Assembly: GCA_002633005.1 (NCBI GenBank)
Contig: NMRA01000194.1
Location: 349,958 to 413,957 of the forward strand
DNA: 64,000 nucleotides
Source: Phoronis australis
Lineage: Eukaryota; Phoronida; Phoronidae
Direction of reading: 5' to 3'
Each line of letters starts with the position of its first letter. The stretch's first letter is position 1. Both the position numbers and the translations under genes were made by a program. The notes under the pieces were generated by a model, which had not been told where the DNA came from, did not search any database, and saw nothing but the letters and a program-made list of their open reading frames with translations. Of this stretch, positions 37,601 through 43,294 are shown one piece after another.

Positions 37601-40600
37601 TCATGGAGCCCGATCTCTACCAAATAATGAGCTGTCAACCCTGATATCTTCTCTAGTTTAACTGATGATCAATTTGAGCCCTCTTGTAGGGATCTAAATC
37701 AAAATTGGTTTAGCTATGGACGTGTGTATTTAGAGTCACTTCTCTGCAAAACAACGACTCACCACTGAAATAATGCATGTCCCAATGCAATGCACTCGTT
37801 ATGAACCTGAAATTTGTCTAAGTGCCAGATGAACAGTTTATTGTGTTAATGTCACCACTGGTTTCAGATCACTAGCCAGCATCCGTACATTGAAAACTTC
37901 ATTGGTGAGCCGCATGCCTATACTATAGACATCAACAACGATGATGAAGTGAGAAAGACGGTAAAGAAGATCCTCAATAATCCACCCGTAAGTGGACAAT
38001 TGTACAGTTCAGTAGCAAAACAGTTAGTCATTAGATTCTATACAAGTTCAGCCCATTGCCCCCAAAACCTTCCATAAATCAATGTTTACTCTGCCTATTG
38101 AATGCATCAGTTGTGAACTATGAAGTGGAAAGTCAATGTTAATCAGCGGTTAACAAGTCAAGTTCATTCGAATGCCATTTAAAATTGTCTTTTCAGTTCA
38201 TGGTTCACGGTTTTTTCAATTCAAAGGTTCATCAGCTGTTAAATTTTCTTGCTGAAAAGCATCGTGAAGTTAATTTTCTAGAAATTCTAGGTTTAAAACT
38301 TTTGTAAATTAGGCCTTAGTTGTTCCCCACTGTTTATCACCAGGGTTGGGGTCTGATCTTTATTTCTGACATTGAACTCTGAATTGTTCCTGACCTTTCC
38401 ACCCTACTTTGCTATGAACTCAAGTGTCTTCTGTTCTATGCTGAGTACACTGTAGTTTACCCGGTGAGTTTCTAGTCCAAATTTGCACTTAGTGATTTGA
38501 GCTGCAAACTTGAGTTAAAACTCAATCACAAAATTGGAGACACTTGTGTTGAGTGTGTGTTAAAGTAGAATGGAAAGTGTAAAAAATGATATTGATTTGG
38601 AGTTGAAAGATTAATTAGCCCCCTTCCCTTCGAATCTGAAAGATAACACTTAATCAAGCCTTGCCTACCATAACAATAGGTCAACCTTGAGCACATGAGG
38701 TATTGAAGCCAAGGCTTTTGATGTTGTGAGGATTTAATTTTCCTGGTCTCTGGGGTTACAAATCCATTTTTTCCCATACAAATGTGTGCAAATTATGTAA
38801 CTGAAATATTTTTCTCATGAAATGCCTCATCCATATGTAGGAACTCGGTCTTGTTCCAGTGGGCAATACTGAGAACTACATTACCGCAATGCCCCATCAG
38901 GTGGCAATACTGACTTGACAATCTCAAGTGTAAAAGGGCATGGTAATCACCCGTCTACTAACTCCCATTTACCCATCCTTGTGTTTACCAGTTTACTTCC
39001 ACTATGGCATTGTTGGAGAATGCCATGTGGTCCTGATTGCAGTGGAGTCACTGGGTTGTAGTTTTGTCTTGCTGTGCTGTAGAAGTCATTACAAAAACCT
39101 CTCCTTTGGCTTCAACTGCAGGGCATAAGGGTTAAGTCCAGGTTAAATCCAGATATCTATGGTGTCCACTGTTTAGTGTTCCAGTGGCCTTTTGTCTGGC
39201 ATCACAACTCCTAGGCCAACTGTCTTCCATAGTTTAGAGGTACTAAAACAGGTGCCAGAGAACTGAAACCTAATGCATCTATTTTGGCTGATTTTTATCA
39301 CATTTCTTTGGCTAAAAATTGACCCAACTTTTCTTGAACAATTCATTTTTAGAAGCCAAATTATTTGAAAAATCTCCAGTTTTAGTCCAGGAAATATCAA
39401 TTTATTTTAGCCAGTGATACATTACCGCGAAGTCATCGCTAATGCGGTAATTGCTTTGCTCCACACAAAATGATGTTAGATCAGCACTCCTGATACACAG
39501 GGTTCTTGATGACAGAGGCTCTTGTACAAATCTTTTGACAAAGTACAAGGTGCTGTGAAACAGGCTGAATTCTGATTGTGTAACACAATTTTCATGTTGC
39601 TTTTAGTTTGTGTGTATGTGTGTGTGCGTGCGTGCGTGCACGCGTGCGTGCGTGCACGCGTGCGTGCACGTGTGCCATGTTAAAGCAGATAGAAATCTGC
39701 GCTGTGTCTAAGAAATTGGTTTCAAACTTGTTCCTAGTTCAGATGAGAAGTAACCTTTTGTCAGTACATAACATGCCCCACCAATACACTCTGTGATGTA
39801 GAGCCTGATATCAAGCAACGATTGGTTAGTTCCTTTGAAGTCTTGAAATCACCACTAATTTGACTAAGGGACAATTTGAGAACTCAATTTCGTAAGTGAC
39901 CTAAATCGGGGAAGGCAGGTTTATTTCCACGTAGAGTGCAGAAACACGAATTCTAGGTAACCAGGTTCAGTCTTCAACACCAATGATGTCGGTGGTTCTT
40001 TTTGAGCTGAGCTCACCAAGGCCAGACCAGTTTTGATAGCACTAAAGCTCCGTCCAAACACAGACTTAACCTGGAACAAGTTGCACCAGCTCAATTTGCC
40101 CCACTTTAAGTGAAGCGTTTACACACACACATCCAATAGCTTGTAGTACTGGTGTTAATATCATCAATAATTGAAAAATATTTTACAAATGACAACTGAA
40201 CCAAATATATAGCACAAGTCATAAACATTTTCGTCAAATAGTGTTTAAAATAATTTTATTTTTAACAAACTTGTTAAAAATTATGGTGAAAACAGTGTTT
40301 AGTGCAAACAGCATCCTAAATGATACCGCAGCCTCATTTGGCCAATTGCTATTGAATGAATCCTTGCTTTCATGGTAAACTTAGCACTATGCCAAACACG
40401 GAAATCCTAACCCCCCTGGTAAGTCATGGCTATTTGTCCTCTAATTCGTTATTTAATGTTAAATTTGTTCCATATGTTGATTAATTTATAATTGCTGCTA
40501 TTTTACATGTAATAAAACACACTTTAATAAGTTCAAATTTCTTCGCAATTGCGCAACGACATATGTACAGATGCTGTCACTTAACCCTCTGAGGATTCCG

Positions 40601-43294
40601 GTAAATACTGTCTTAAAAATAGTTCAAATGCTTCACCCTCATTTAAGTCGGCTTGCATATCACGTATCTCAATACAATAATCCAGTTATTGTCATGTACA
40701 TTACATATCCAAAAGTTAGTGTTCTCGTCGAAAGCAGCGGATTGGGGATTGAAGTGTTTGATTTTGTGACATTGATGCGTGGAAGTTTTTAGCATACAGG
40801 GGTCAGTTGAAGGTAGGAATGGTTCAGATTTGCCATAATAAGTGCGTGTACCCTCCCTAGTATCTGGGAAGCTAACGGAGTGTTATCGGCAAGAAAAGTT
40901 GATTTTCTGAAATTAGCCTAAGCATGGAATCAAACGAGAAAACCCCCAAGGTCACTGTAATACTGTGCTGGTGGAGATACAGCCCACTTGACAACTGATA
41001 AATGTCACTGGCCTTCATTACAGACAATGTGGCGAAAATTGACGATTTGTAATAAAATCTTGCTTTGTAGCTCTGATTAAAGTTAATAACTTTACGAAGT
41101 CTATAGGATATAATCGATTGGTAATCCCAAAAATATGTTTTACAGCCGTGATAATGTCCTTTTAAGGAGCAATAAGCCTGTGCCTCCTAGTGCGTCAAAA
41201 ACAACCTAGGAGTTAAATAACTATTATAAAATTAATCAATCTTGTTGATTTTTAACGTATTTAGAAAAGATTTCTGGACTTGAGAAGACCGGACAGTTTA
41301 GTGATTGCTTCAAACCAAGCCCGTTAGGTTGCTTGTCACCAATTTCAATTCAAACAAAGTATAAAAGTGCGGCGACGTTGCATTGGAGGAAACCTATGCC
41401 TGTGAAGAACGTCAATGTGTTGATGAACGTTTATGTTGGTGACACGCAAATATTGTTTGTAGCTGGTTTATGTGTTGTCCTACAGGTCGTCGGCTACATG
41501 CCGTTTGAGTTCACAGAACAAGGTATGATACAGCGGATGAACGCTTACATCGAGCGACAAGACTTCTGCCAAGGTTTGGAGAATTGGGTGCCTAGCAGTG
41601 CTGTGACCATAGAACTAGGTCCTGTTGGCAAGTCTTGCAAGATGGTGTGTCAGGAAAAGGGTAGGTCACCTGGCTAGGCTGTAGTCATGTAACTTCTGGC
41701 TTTATTGGGATTGTTCAAAATGGCCTCATTGCGAAATACTGCAACGCTTTCTCTGGTACTGCTGTATTTTCCCTAAATTTTCTAGGTCTCGTTATGCACC
41801 TGCACTGTGGGATGAGTATCCCGATTTCTCTGATCAGCTAGCAAGTCGTAAAACAGCTGTGACAGCGACAGTGAGGGGAGAAATGTGGCGAATCAATGTT
41901 TACATAGTCCAGCTCTCTCATTGTCTGCGTCATCTGATAAGGTCAAGGTCATGCAATGCAGCCATTAAGGTGTCAGCAGTCAAGAAATAATGTCTCCAAA
42001 CAACGTTCAATAAATGTGAAGAAAATGTGTTTTTTTACCAAAAAACTTTGAATGGAGGAAAACGGATGACTTTCACAGAAATTAGACTTGTCTTTCAGCT
42101 GCTGATTCTTTTGTGTTAGTGTAAGCTTTGACCTGCTTACTACCACAAGATTGTGTAGCAACACACCAATAGGTCTTTTTGTCAAGTGTAATCAAACCTA
42201 ATTCTAGATCAGATCCCGGTGTTAGAAATTTCTTGGTTTTAACAGTCCAGGCAAATGGAACGTAACGTGTTGGGCAGTTGTCCACAGGCGTATGCTTTTG
42301 CTGTTTTAAAGAAATTTATTTTGACATTCGTAATTCTAATGCTAGGTAAATAAAAGTGTTGCTGCTGCACAGTCAGCAAGTTGTAAACACTGACTTGCCT
42401 CTTGAGATGCACTGTAGCTCTTAGTTGGTCCAGCTTGGAAACATTTAGGGGCCCAACTTAGTCATTCACGCGTTTTTCTTCTGCGAAAGAACCGAGTTCA
42501 GATCGTGATATGGTATTTATCACAATTTTTACTAGACAAAGTGTACGAAGTGTATGCTTTAGGTGGTGTAGGCTTGCTGGTAGCAGATCCTTAATATGTA
42601 AAAAGGCAAAATTCAATGATTGCAGACTCTGAGCTTTTTACTGTAGAACTGGATTGAATACCGGCATCTTAATTTGTTCCAATTAGTCTTTACCAGCTGT
42701 TGTATTATCACTTACTGTTGTAATATCACTTGCTGTAATATCACCTGTTCTGAGGAGTGGGGACTTGTATATTAATTAGTATGTGGGTGCCATTTGGCTG
42801 ATTCTATTAACATAGCCAGTGGCATATAAATACCGACCACGTCTTTGCTACAAATGGTCAAACATTTTTTTAGATAAATATGGTTGCATGATCTTCGTTC
42901 ATGATCATGTATGGGTGGCCAGCAAGGTCATACGTCACAAGAAAATGCGTGTCCACTTACAGCAAATGTATTAATCTAAAAAGCATTGGGCTGATGCGAA
43001 AAATATAAAATGTGGATAACAACTTATTCCCCAGGTCTCTGGTGTGAGCCCTCGCACTTCCAAAGAATCAACAACGAGACATTCTTCGCCCAGGCAGGAA
43101 TCAAGTGCAGTAGCATGTCCCCCGAGCAAGATACACACTACCCCGCCTATAGGCCAACAGATGGCCTGTGCATTGTGCAGACAGAGCCACTTTTGTTCAG
43201 CTGTGTTACGCAAAGGTCGGAACTACAGCGTCTATGTCCTTGCAGAGACTTCATTCGGGGACAAACGGCACTCTGTCACAGTTGTCTGTTATGA
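7544..43294 (+). CDS. MGAT5: MGAT5-type N-acetylglucosaminyltransferase V, 15 exons, 5' partial
   Basis: Alpha-1,6-mannosylglycoprotein 6-beta-N-acetylglucosaminyltransferase (family GT18) is a Golgi type II membrane enzyme that adds beta-1,6-GlcNAc to the alpha-1,6 mannose of N-glycans. Join: 7544-7643, 14612-14815, 18039-18121, 19289-19378, 22181-22249, 23136-23300, 24349-24409, 27674-27776, 31108-31248, 32380-32513, 34079-34365, 35939-36085, 37868-37987, 41486-41660, 43035-43294. The sum is 2139 nt, 712 codons plus TGA, with every junction in phase and GT-AG. It reads GGPLGELVQWSDL (the Glu matches the human catalytic Glu297 as I recall it), then LLRIVDSFGTEP, GFPYEGPAPLEAI and a Cys-rich tail with LCPCRDFI. 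Compared with the human protein, about 47 N-terminal residues (cytosolic tail and signal anchor) are missing. It could be an MGAT5B orthologue or the single ancestral gene. Confidence 0.95.
7740..11061 (+). mobile_element. Tandem-repeat element copy A, interrupted by copy B
   Basis: Copy A starts TGTGCCCACAT at 7740 and ends at 11,056-11,061 with a degraded 3' signature: GTGGGCTCA, then a CAGCGCTCTGCATTG hairpin, then CTCTTG. Inside are roughly 420-460-bp units, each with a 'CCCCTAGTGGCAATTTT' word, 'TATCTCCTAAACC', 'GAAATTTGG' and 'GAGTCTGTTTTTGG'. The copy is split at 9,141/10,603 by another copy. It lies in an MGAT5 intron, and I see no protein-coding capacity. Confidence 0.75.
9142..10603 (+). 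mobile_element. Tandem-repeat element copy B, nested in copy A
   Basis: The start TGCGCCCACATATTTATAT follows an A. The end shows GTGGGCGCA (10,571-10,579), three bases, a perfect hairpin CAACGC-TCT-GCGTTG (10,583-10,597) and CTC. The inverted pair TGCGCCCAC/GTGGGCGCA plus a 3' hairpin and internal tandem units fits the layout known for HINE/DINE-1-like Helentron derivatives. That class is an inference; the ends and the nesting are seen directly. Confidence 0.75.
12942..13001. repeat. Imperfect hairpin
   Basis: AACGTAT plus TTTAAGACC on the left pairs with GGTCTTAAA plus ATACGTT on the right, with a small bulge and a loop of about 20 bases. Confidence 0.55.
13737..13737. other. Undetermined base
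   Basis: A single n in the sequence, inside an MGAT5 intron. A second one is at 44,258. Neither affects a called exon. Confidence 0.99.
13792..13852. repeat. 21-bp direct duplication
   Basis: The word CTTTCACATTAGGGAGACCA, plus one base, occurs twice, from about 13,793 and from about 13,830, separated by 16 bases. Confidence 0.7.
14612..14815 (+). CDS. MGAT5: MGAT5 exon b (stem coiled region)
   Basis: The exon continues the stem: DLKQTLAVLLDSILSRVDR, then LENRVDNLTSNYTNLRQ. This matches human DLKKTLAVLLDNILQRIGKLESKVDNL. Heptad-like leucines and valines suggest a short coiled coil. NYT is a possible N-glycosylation site. The second half (RRSPRAQSSPDMESLHSQKK) is unlike human and longer. The acceptor is ttactag; the donor gtaggt leaves one base of the next codon. 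Confidence 0.93.
14816..15450. other. Intron sequence, nothing recognised
   Basis: This is intron between MGAT5 exons b and c. It is T-rich with a pyrimidine tract on the plus strand. The reverse-strand 79-codon frame is low-complexity Lys/Arg/Gln and has no family signal. Confidence 0.5.
15455..15610 (+). repeat. SINE-like dispersed repeat, copy 2
   Basis: CGCTGAAATCGAGGCTAGTG near 15,458 matches the copy at about 6,735, with related sequence downstream including GTGACTGTAGAGCTGATGG and a GGTTCAGTTCT B-box-like word. Confidence 0.4.
16119..16310 (+). CDS. Small acidic open frame in TTAA element (fragment)
   Basis: ATG opens 63 codons of acidic, Glu/Asp/Ser-rich sequence ending ELSSALRPYAFDPLV. 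The RPYAFDP motif recalls the [Q/R]PYxFEP motif near the start of P2X7-C-domain-like proteins, and also Phe-Pro motifs in some transposon proteins. The rest of any such protein is missing. It is most likely a 5' exon or a truncated gene of the element. I am not certain of the family. Confidence 0.35.
   Translation: MSEHSRSEDNEDFERQLDNYYADREESGYGHHTQVLEESDNEFGFPFRELSSALRPYAFDPLV
16585..16722 (-). CDS. Small Cys-rich open frame in TTAA element (fragment)
   Basis: ATG opens 45 codons with CQCGIC, then CTLCSAHF six residues on, a likely zinc-binding knuckle pair. It faces the + strand open frame at 16,119. It may be the first exon of a second gene of the element. The family is unknown; it is not a THAP domain, because the cysteine spacing is far too short. 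Confidence 0.3.
   Translation of the reverse strand: MASVCAPHESVKCQCGICDSVGSHCTLCSAHFKELFRPHTKTALQ
17049..18038. other. Intron sequence, nothing recognised
   Basis: This is the remaining intron upstream of MGAT5 exon c. It is AT-rich, and no repeat or exon was recognised. Confidence 0.5.
18039..18121 (+). CDS. MGAT5: MGAT5 exon c
   Basis: After completing a split codon, the exon encodes LITGDLPDCSIPPYSEV then KFPSCAGKIE, aligning with human CVLPPMDGYPHCEGKIKWM. Both cysteines of the pair are kept. The acceptor is tttgcag and the donor gtaggt. It ends in phase 0. Confidence 0.92.
18207..18351 (+). repeat. 29-bp minisatellite, 5 copies
   Basis: Five head-to-tail copies of a 29-base unit start GTTGTGTCTTGGGACAGATG and end GAGGGCAAA. 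Only the last copy differs, by one base (ACAC for ACAG). The array starts 85 bp after MGAT5 exon c. Because 29 is not a multiple of 3 and the unit lacks stops in any frame, it produces open frames on both strands that should not be called as genes. Confidence 0.95.
18352..19288. other. Intron sequence, nothing recognised
   Basis: This is intron between MGAT5 exons c and d after the minisatellite. No element or exon was recognised. A short CA run lies near 18,860. Confidence 0.5.
19289..19378 (+). CDS. MGAT5: MGAT5 exon d
   Basis: The exon encodes YMQRMWQTDPCYAHYGVDG then SNCSIVFYLSE, matching human WMKDMWRSDPCYADYGVDGSTCSFFIYLSEVENW. The acceptor is tttcag and the donor gtagga. It is in phase 0 at both ends. 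Confidence 0.96.
19594..19927 (+). mobile_element. Tandem-repeat element copy C (short)
   Basis: This single-unit copy starts TGCGCCCACATACGCATAT and ends with TGGGCGCA, a decayed hairpin and GCATTGCTCTTG. Both flanks carry ATTTTCATTTC (19,581-19,591 and 19,929-19,939), which may be a target duplication. The right flank is followed by atatgcccac, so it might instead be a duplicated element edge. Confidence 0.7.
19940..22180. other. Intron sequence, mostly unassigned
   Basis: AT-rich intron lies between MGAT5 exons d and e. An ACT/GCT trinucleotide run lies at 20,860-20,888. Open frames here have no family signal. Confidence 0.5.
22181..22249 (+). CDS. MGAT5: MGAT5 exon e
   Basis: The exon encodes VENWCPRLSWRQKAINK then NQNNEK, matching human VENWCPHLPWRAKNPYEEAD. 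The acceptor is attccag and the donor gtagga. It is in phase 0 at both ends. Confidence 0.95.
22540..22860 (+). repeat. Dispersed repeat family R1, copy 1
   Basis: The segment aligns with 28,780-29,075 in the same orientation. Shared words include TTGATATAAatg..GGTTCAAG-like, TGTTGCAGTTTTTC-like, gaaagcTTcATATcaA, TTcCTGAGATaT and AAGTTAGCCA. Both copies lie in MGAT5 introns. The family is not known to me. Confidence 0.5.
23136..23300 (+). CDS. MGAT5: MGAT5 exon f
   Basis: The 55-codon exon encodes ATFPTDKKPLLDMLTDDTDR through FDRWVAAFKKLELTQKMDSR and LKKK. It aligns with the human segment ending RRMADAWIQAIKSLAEKQNLEKRKRKK, including the basic end. The acceptor is tgccag and the donor gtgaga. 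The ends are in phase 0. Confidence 0.88.
23585..23790 (+). repeat. 26-bp minisatellite, about 8 copies
   Basis: Imperfect copies of a unit of about 26 bases read GTGACAATAGGAGGCTACAC then TATATG. Several copies are shortened or changed. The array lies in the intron after MGAT5 exon f. Confidence 0.9.
24349..24409 (+). CDS. MGAT5: MGAT5 exon g
   Basis: The short exon encodes VILHMSLLMKGSIIRNYQTK, in the place of human VLVHLGLLTKESGFKIAETAFS. The acceptor is ttgtag and the donor gtatac. The last base joins the next exon to make Gly, giving KGGPLGE. Sequence similarity is lower than in other exons, but phase and position support it. Confidence 0.85.
24485..24835 (+). repeat. Dispersed repeat family R2, copy 1
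   Basis: The segment aligns with 33,698-34,035 in the same orientation. Shared words include AATTTTAGAAATAaGCAATA, ATTTGAGAAATATGATGAAC, CAATCTTCAGAAT, AAAATTCAATTTCGnC and CAAACTG. Both copies lie in MGAT5 introns close to an exon. The family is unknown. Confidence 0.6.
24945..25640 (+). repeat. Dispersed repeat with AAGATGGCGG words
   Basis: A GAAGCCTATTGTTTTTGGTC start near 25,013 followed by aAGATGGCgg matches 7,155 and 36,430. It continues with cttccGGTCAAAAATGGCGG and aAGATGGCGGATCTGGC. It is probably an old copy of the family listed there, and is non-coding. Confidence 0.4.
25727..26165 (+). repeat. Long minisatellite, about 148-bp unit, 3 copies
   Basis: Three units begin CAAGACTGTAGC or similar at 25,727, 25,877 and 26,022. 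Each holds CTTACTGATTTCTGACCTCTA, GTCATATGAATG and a run of CATCATC/CGTCATC triplets, and ends with the word GCCAAGTGTCGCTCA. The His/Ile/Thr-rich open frames are a consequence of the triplets. Confidence 0.85.
26479..26998 (+). mobile_element. hAT-like element, copy 1 (520 bp)
   Basis: The ends are CAGGGCTTGGAAT and its exact inverse, flanked by the direct repeat TTAAAC (26,473-26,478 and 26,999-27,004). CAGGG ends are typical of hAT transposons, which usually make 8-bp duplications; here only 6 bp are repeated. Nearly the whole interior matches the inverted copy at 50,375-50,883. It lies in an MGAT5 intron. Confidence 0.85.
27126..27311. mobile_element. Foldback MITE (about 185 bp)
   Basis: The two halves are imperfect inverted repeats of about 60 bp. 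The left half has TTATTCAG..GCCATTTTAAAAATGAGCC and AAAAAACCATGCATT; the right half has the inverse forms AATGCATGGTTTTCAAAACC, GGAGGCTCTTTGTAATATGG and CTTAATAA. There is no coding capacity. Confidence 0.75.
27357..27595 (+). repeat. Dispersed repeat family R3, copy 1
   Basis: The segment aligns with 49,665-49,893 in the same orientation. Shared words include CCCTGTCATGA, GGCTGAGAATGAAGGG-like, AGTAAtaaAGGTGGCTA, ACAGTTATTACCAGT and GGGaAAATGGTATTT. The family is unknown. Confidence 0.65.
27674..27776 (+). CDS. MGAT5: MGAT5 exon h (catalytic domain start)
   Basis: With the preceding base, the exon encodes GGPLGELVQWSDLIITLYLL then GHDIRIITEKNELS, very close to human GGPLGELVQWSDLITSLYLLGHDIRIS. 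The Glu of GELVQ corresponds to the catalytic base described for human MGAT5 (Glu297). The acceptor is ttcacag and the donor gtatgt; it ends two bases into a codon. Confidence 0.97.
28780..29075 (+). repeat. Dispersed repeat family R1, copy 2
   Basis: This is the partner of 22,540-22,860 (see there). The open frame at 28,726-28,929 falls in it and is not a gene. Confidence 0.5.
29076..31107. other. Intron sequence, nothing recognised
   Basis: This is intron between MGAT5 exons h and i. I recognise no exon, repeat or element in it. Confidence 0.5.
31108..31248 (+). CDS. MGAT5: MGAT5 exon i
   Basis: The exon encodes YIDEILGERRWRSCPSRGKS then HVDLIYTDINGLRILEAIMK and SNLHQLR, aligning with human EIMKKVVGNRSGCPTVGDRIVELIYIDIVGLAQFKK. 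The acceptor is ctag and the donor gtattg. It completes one split codon and leaves two bases for the next exon. Confidence 0.94.
31249..32379. other. Intron sequence, nothing recognised
   Basis: This is intron between MGAT5 exons i and j. The reverse-strand 125-codon frame at 31,589-31,966 has one hydrophobic stretch, but no family resemblance or splice context that I can defend. Confidence 0.5.
32380..32513 (+). CDS. MGAT5: MGAT5 exon j
   Basis: The exon encodes CLLRIVDSFGTEPAFNYAPY then ASQHKLVSSWGKHNLWPMQF and FTMF, matching human CMLRVLDSFGTEPEFNHANYAQSKGHKTPWGKWNLNPQQFYTMF. The acceptor is tttcag and the donor gtacgt; the last base starts the Pro codon finished by the next exon. Confidence 0.97.
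32760..33304 (+). mobile_element. Tandem-repeat element copy D (decayed, 5' end missing)
   Basis: The segment holds degraded forms of the family words (CTATTGGCAATTTTTG, GCATCTCCTGAACCC, GAAATTTGGCC) and a decayed 3' end, GTGGGCATGTTTCAGCAC then TTTGTGTTGC. No clean 5' end was found. Confidence 0.6.
33698..34035 (+). repeat. Dispersed repeat family R2, copy 2
   Basis: This is the partner of 24,485-24,835 (see there). It ends about 45 bp before MGAT5 exon k, so the splice branch and tract region may be partly repeat-derived. Confidence 0.6.
34079..34365 (+). CDS. MGAT5: MGAT5 exon k
   Basis: This is the largest internal exon. It encodes HSPDNSFMGFVIPDLGNHSS, NRALVYGKRKEFWQSKRHYL, ELHGTVYHTN and VINHGLLKFDQLVDVLRSSK, aligning with human HTPDNSFLGFVVEQHL, QSLVYGKVDSFWKNKKIYLD and VKNHGILSGRDLQFLLRETK. 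NHS is a possible glycosylation site. The acceptor is ttacag and the donor gtaaac. It ends in phase 0. Confidence 0.97.
34366..34844. other. Intron sequence, nothing recognised
   Basis: This is intron immediately after MGAT5 exon k. No feature was recognised. Confidence 0.5.
34845..34925 (-). repeat. tRNA-like SINE head
   Basis: Read on the minus strand, it has an A box GATGGCTCAGTGGCTAGAG and a B box GGTTCGAGTCC at tRNA-like spacing. The acceptor arms do not pair well, so I call a tRNA-derived SINE or tRNA pseudogene and not a working tRNA. Confidence 0.6.
34926..35938. other. Intron sequence, nothing recognised
   Basis: This is intron upstream of MGAT5 exon l. The long reverse open frame at 35,596-36,039 is antisense to that exon and its flank and is not called. 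Confidence 0.5.
35939..36085 (+). CDS. MGAT5: MGAT5 exon l (donor-binding motif)
   Basis: The exon encodes IFVGMGFPYEGPAPLEAISA then GCVVLQPKFNPPHNSQNNN and FFKGKPTLRD, matching human LFVGLGFPYEGPAPLEAIANGCAFLNPKFNPP and FFIGKPTLREL. GFPYEGPAPLEAI is a family signature. The acceptor is atggtag and the donor gtaagt. It is in phase 0 at both ends. Confidence 0.98.
36430..37435 (+). mobile_element. Composite repeat: family of 7,155 followed by element copy E
   Basis: The first half (36,430-36,960) matches 7,155-7,445. The second half carries the tandem-repeat family words (CTAGTGGCAATTTTAGTTTT, CGACTCTGGTTTTGG) and a 3' end, GTGGGGGCATTTCATTGC then TTTGCGTTGCTCTTG at 37,435. A 26-bp direct duplication of ACTTTCATGTTGTATCTCCG plus six bases lies at 36,652-36,703. 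Confidence 0.6.
37868..37987 (+). CDS. MGAT5: MGAT5 exon m
   Basis: The exon encodes ITSQHPYIENFIGEPHAYTI then DINNDDEVRKTVKKILNNPP, matching human LTSQHPYAEVFIGRPHVWTVDLNNQEEVEDAVKAILNQKIEPY. The acceptor is tttcag and the donor gtaagt. It is in phase 0 at both ends. Confidence 0.97.
37988..39606. other. Intron sequence, nothing recognised
   Basis: This is intron between MGAT5 exons m and n. No element with clear ends was found. Confidence 0.5.
39607..39676 (+). repeat. GT/GC alternating purine-pyrimidine tract
   Basis: About 70 bases alternate almost perfectly between purine and pyrimidine. They run from a GTGTGTATGTGTGTG part into repeated GCGTGCGTGC and GCACGCGTGC words. Such mixed GT/GC tracts are the classic Z-DNA-forming type. 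It lies inside the intron before MGAT5 exon n. Confidence 0.9.
39677..41485. other. Intron sequence, nothing recognised
   Basis: This is the remaining intron before MGAT5 exon n. The open frame at 41,333 only becomes coding at 41,486. Confidence 0.5.
41486..41660 (+). CDS. MGAT5: MGAT5 exon n
   Basis: The exon encodes VVGYMPFEFTEQGMIQRMNA then YIERQDFCQGLENWVPSSAV and a stretch ending GKSCKMVCQEK, matching human EPYMPYEFTCEGMLQRINAFIEKQDFCHGQ and GQSCKQVCQES. The acceptor is tacag and the donor gtaggt. One base carries into the last exon. Confidence 0.97.
41661..43034. other. Last MGAT5 intron, nothing recognised
   Basis: No repeat or exon was recognised, apart from a short TAATATCACTTGCTG-like duplication near 42,705-42,750. 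Confidence 0.5.
43035..43294 (+). CDS. MGAT5: MGAT5 terminal exon o
   Basis: The exon encodes LWCEPSHFQRINNETFF, CIVQTEPLLFSC and LCPCRDFIRGQTALCHSCLL, then TGA at 43,292-43,294. It matches the human end QLICEPSFFQHLNKD, CVFQGDLLLFSC and VCPCRDFIKGQVALCKDCL, with the cysteines kept. The acceptor is ccccag. The first AATAAA downstream is at 44,565-44,570; it may or may not be the polyadenylation signal. Confidence 0.98.
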
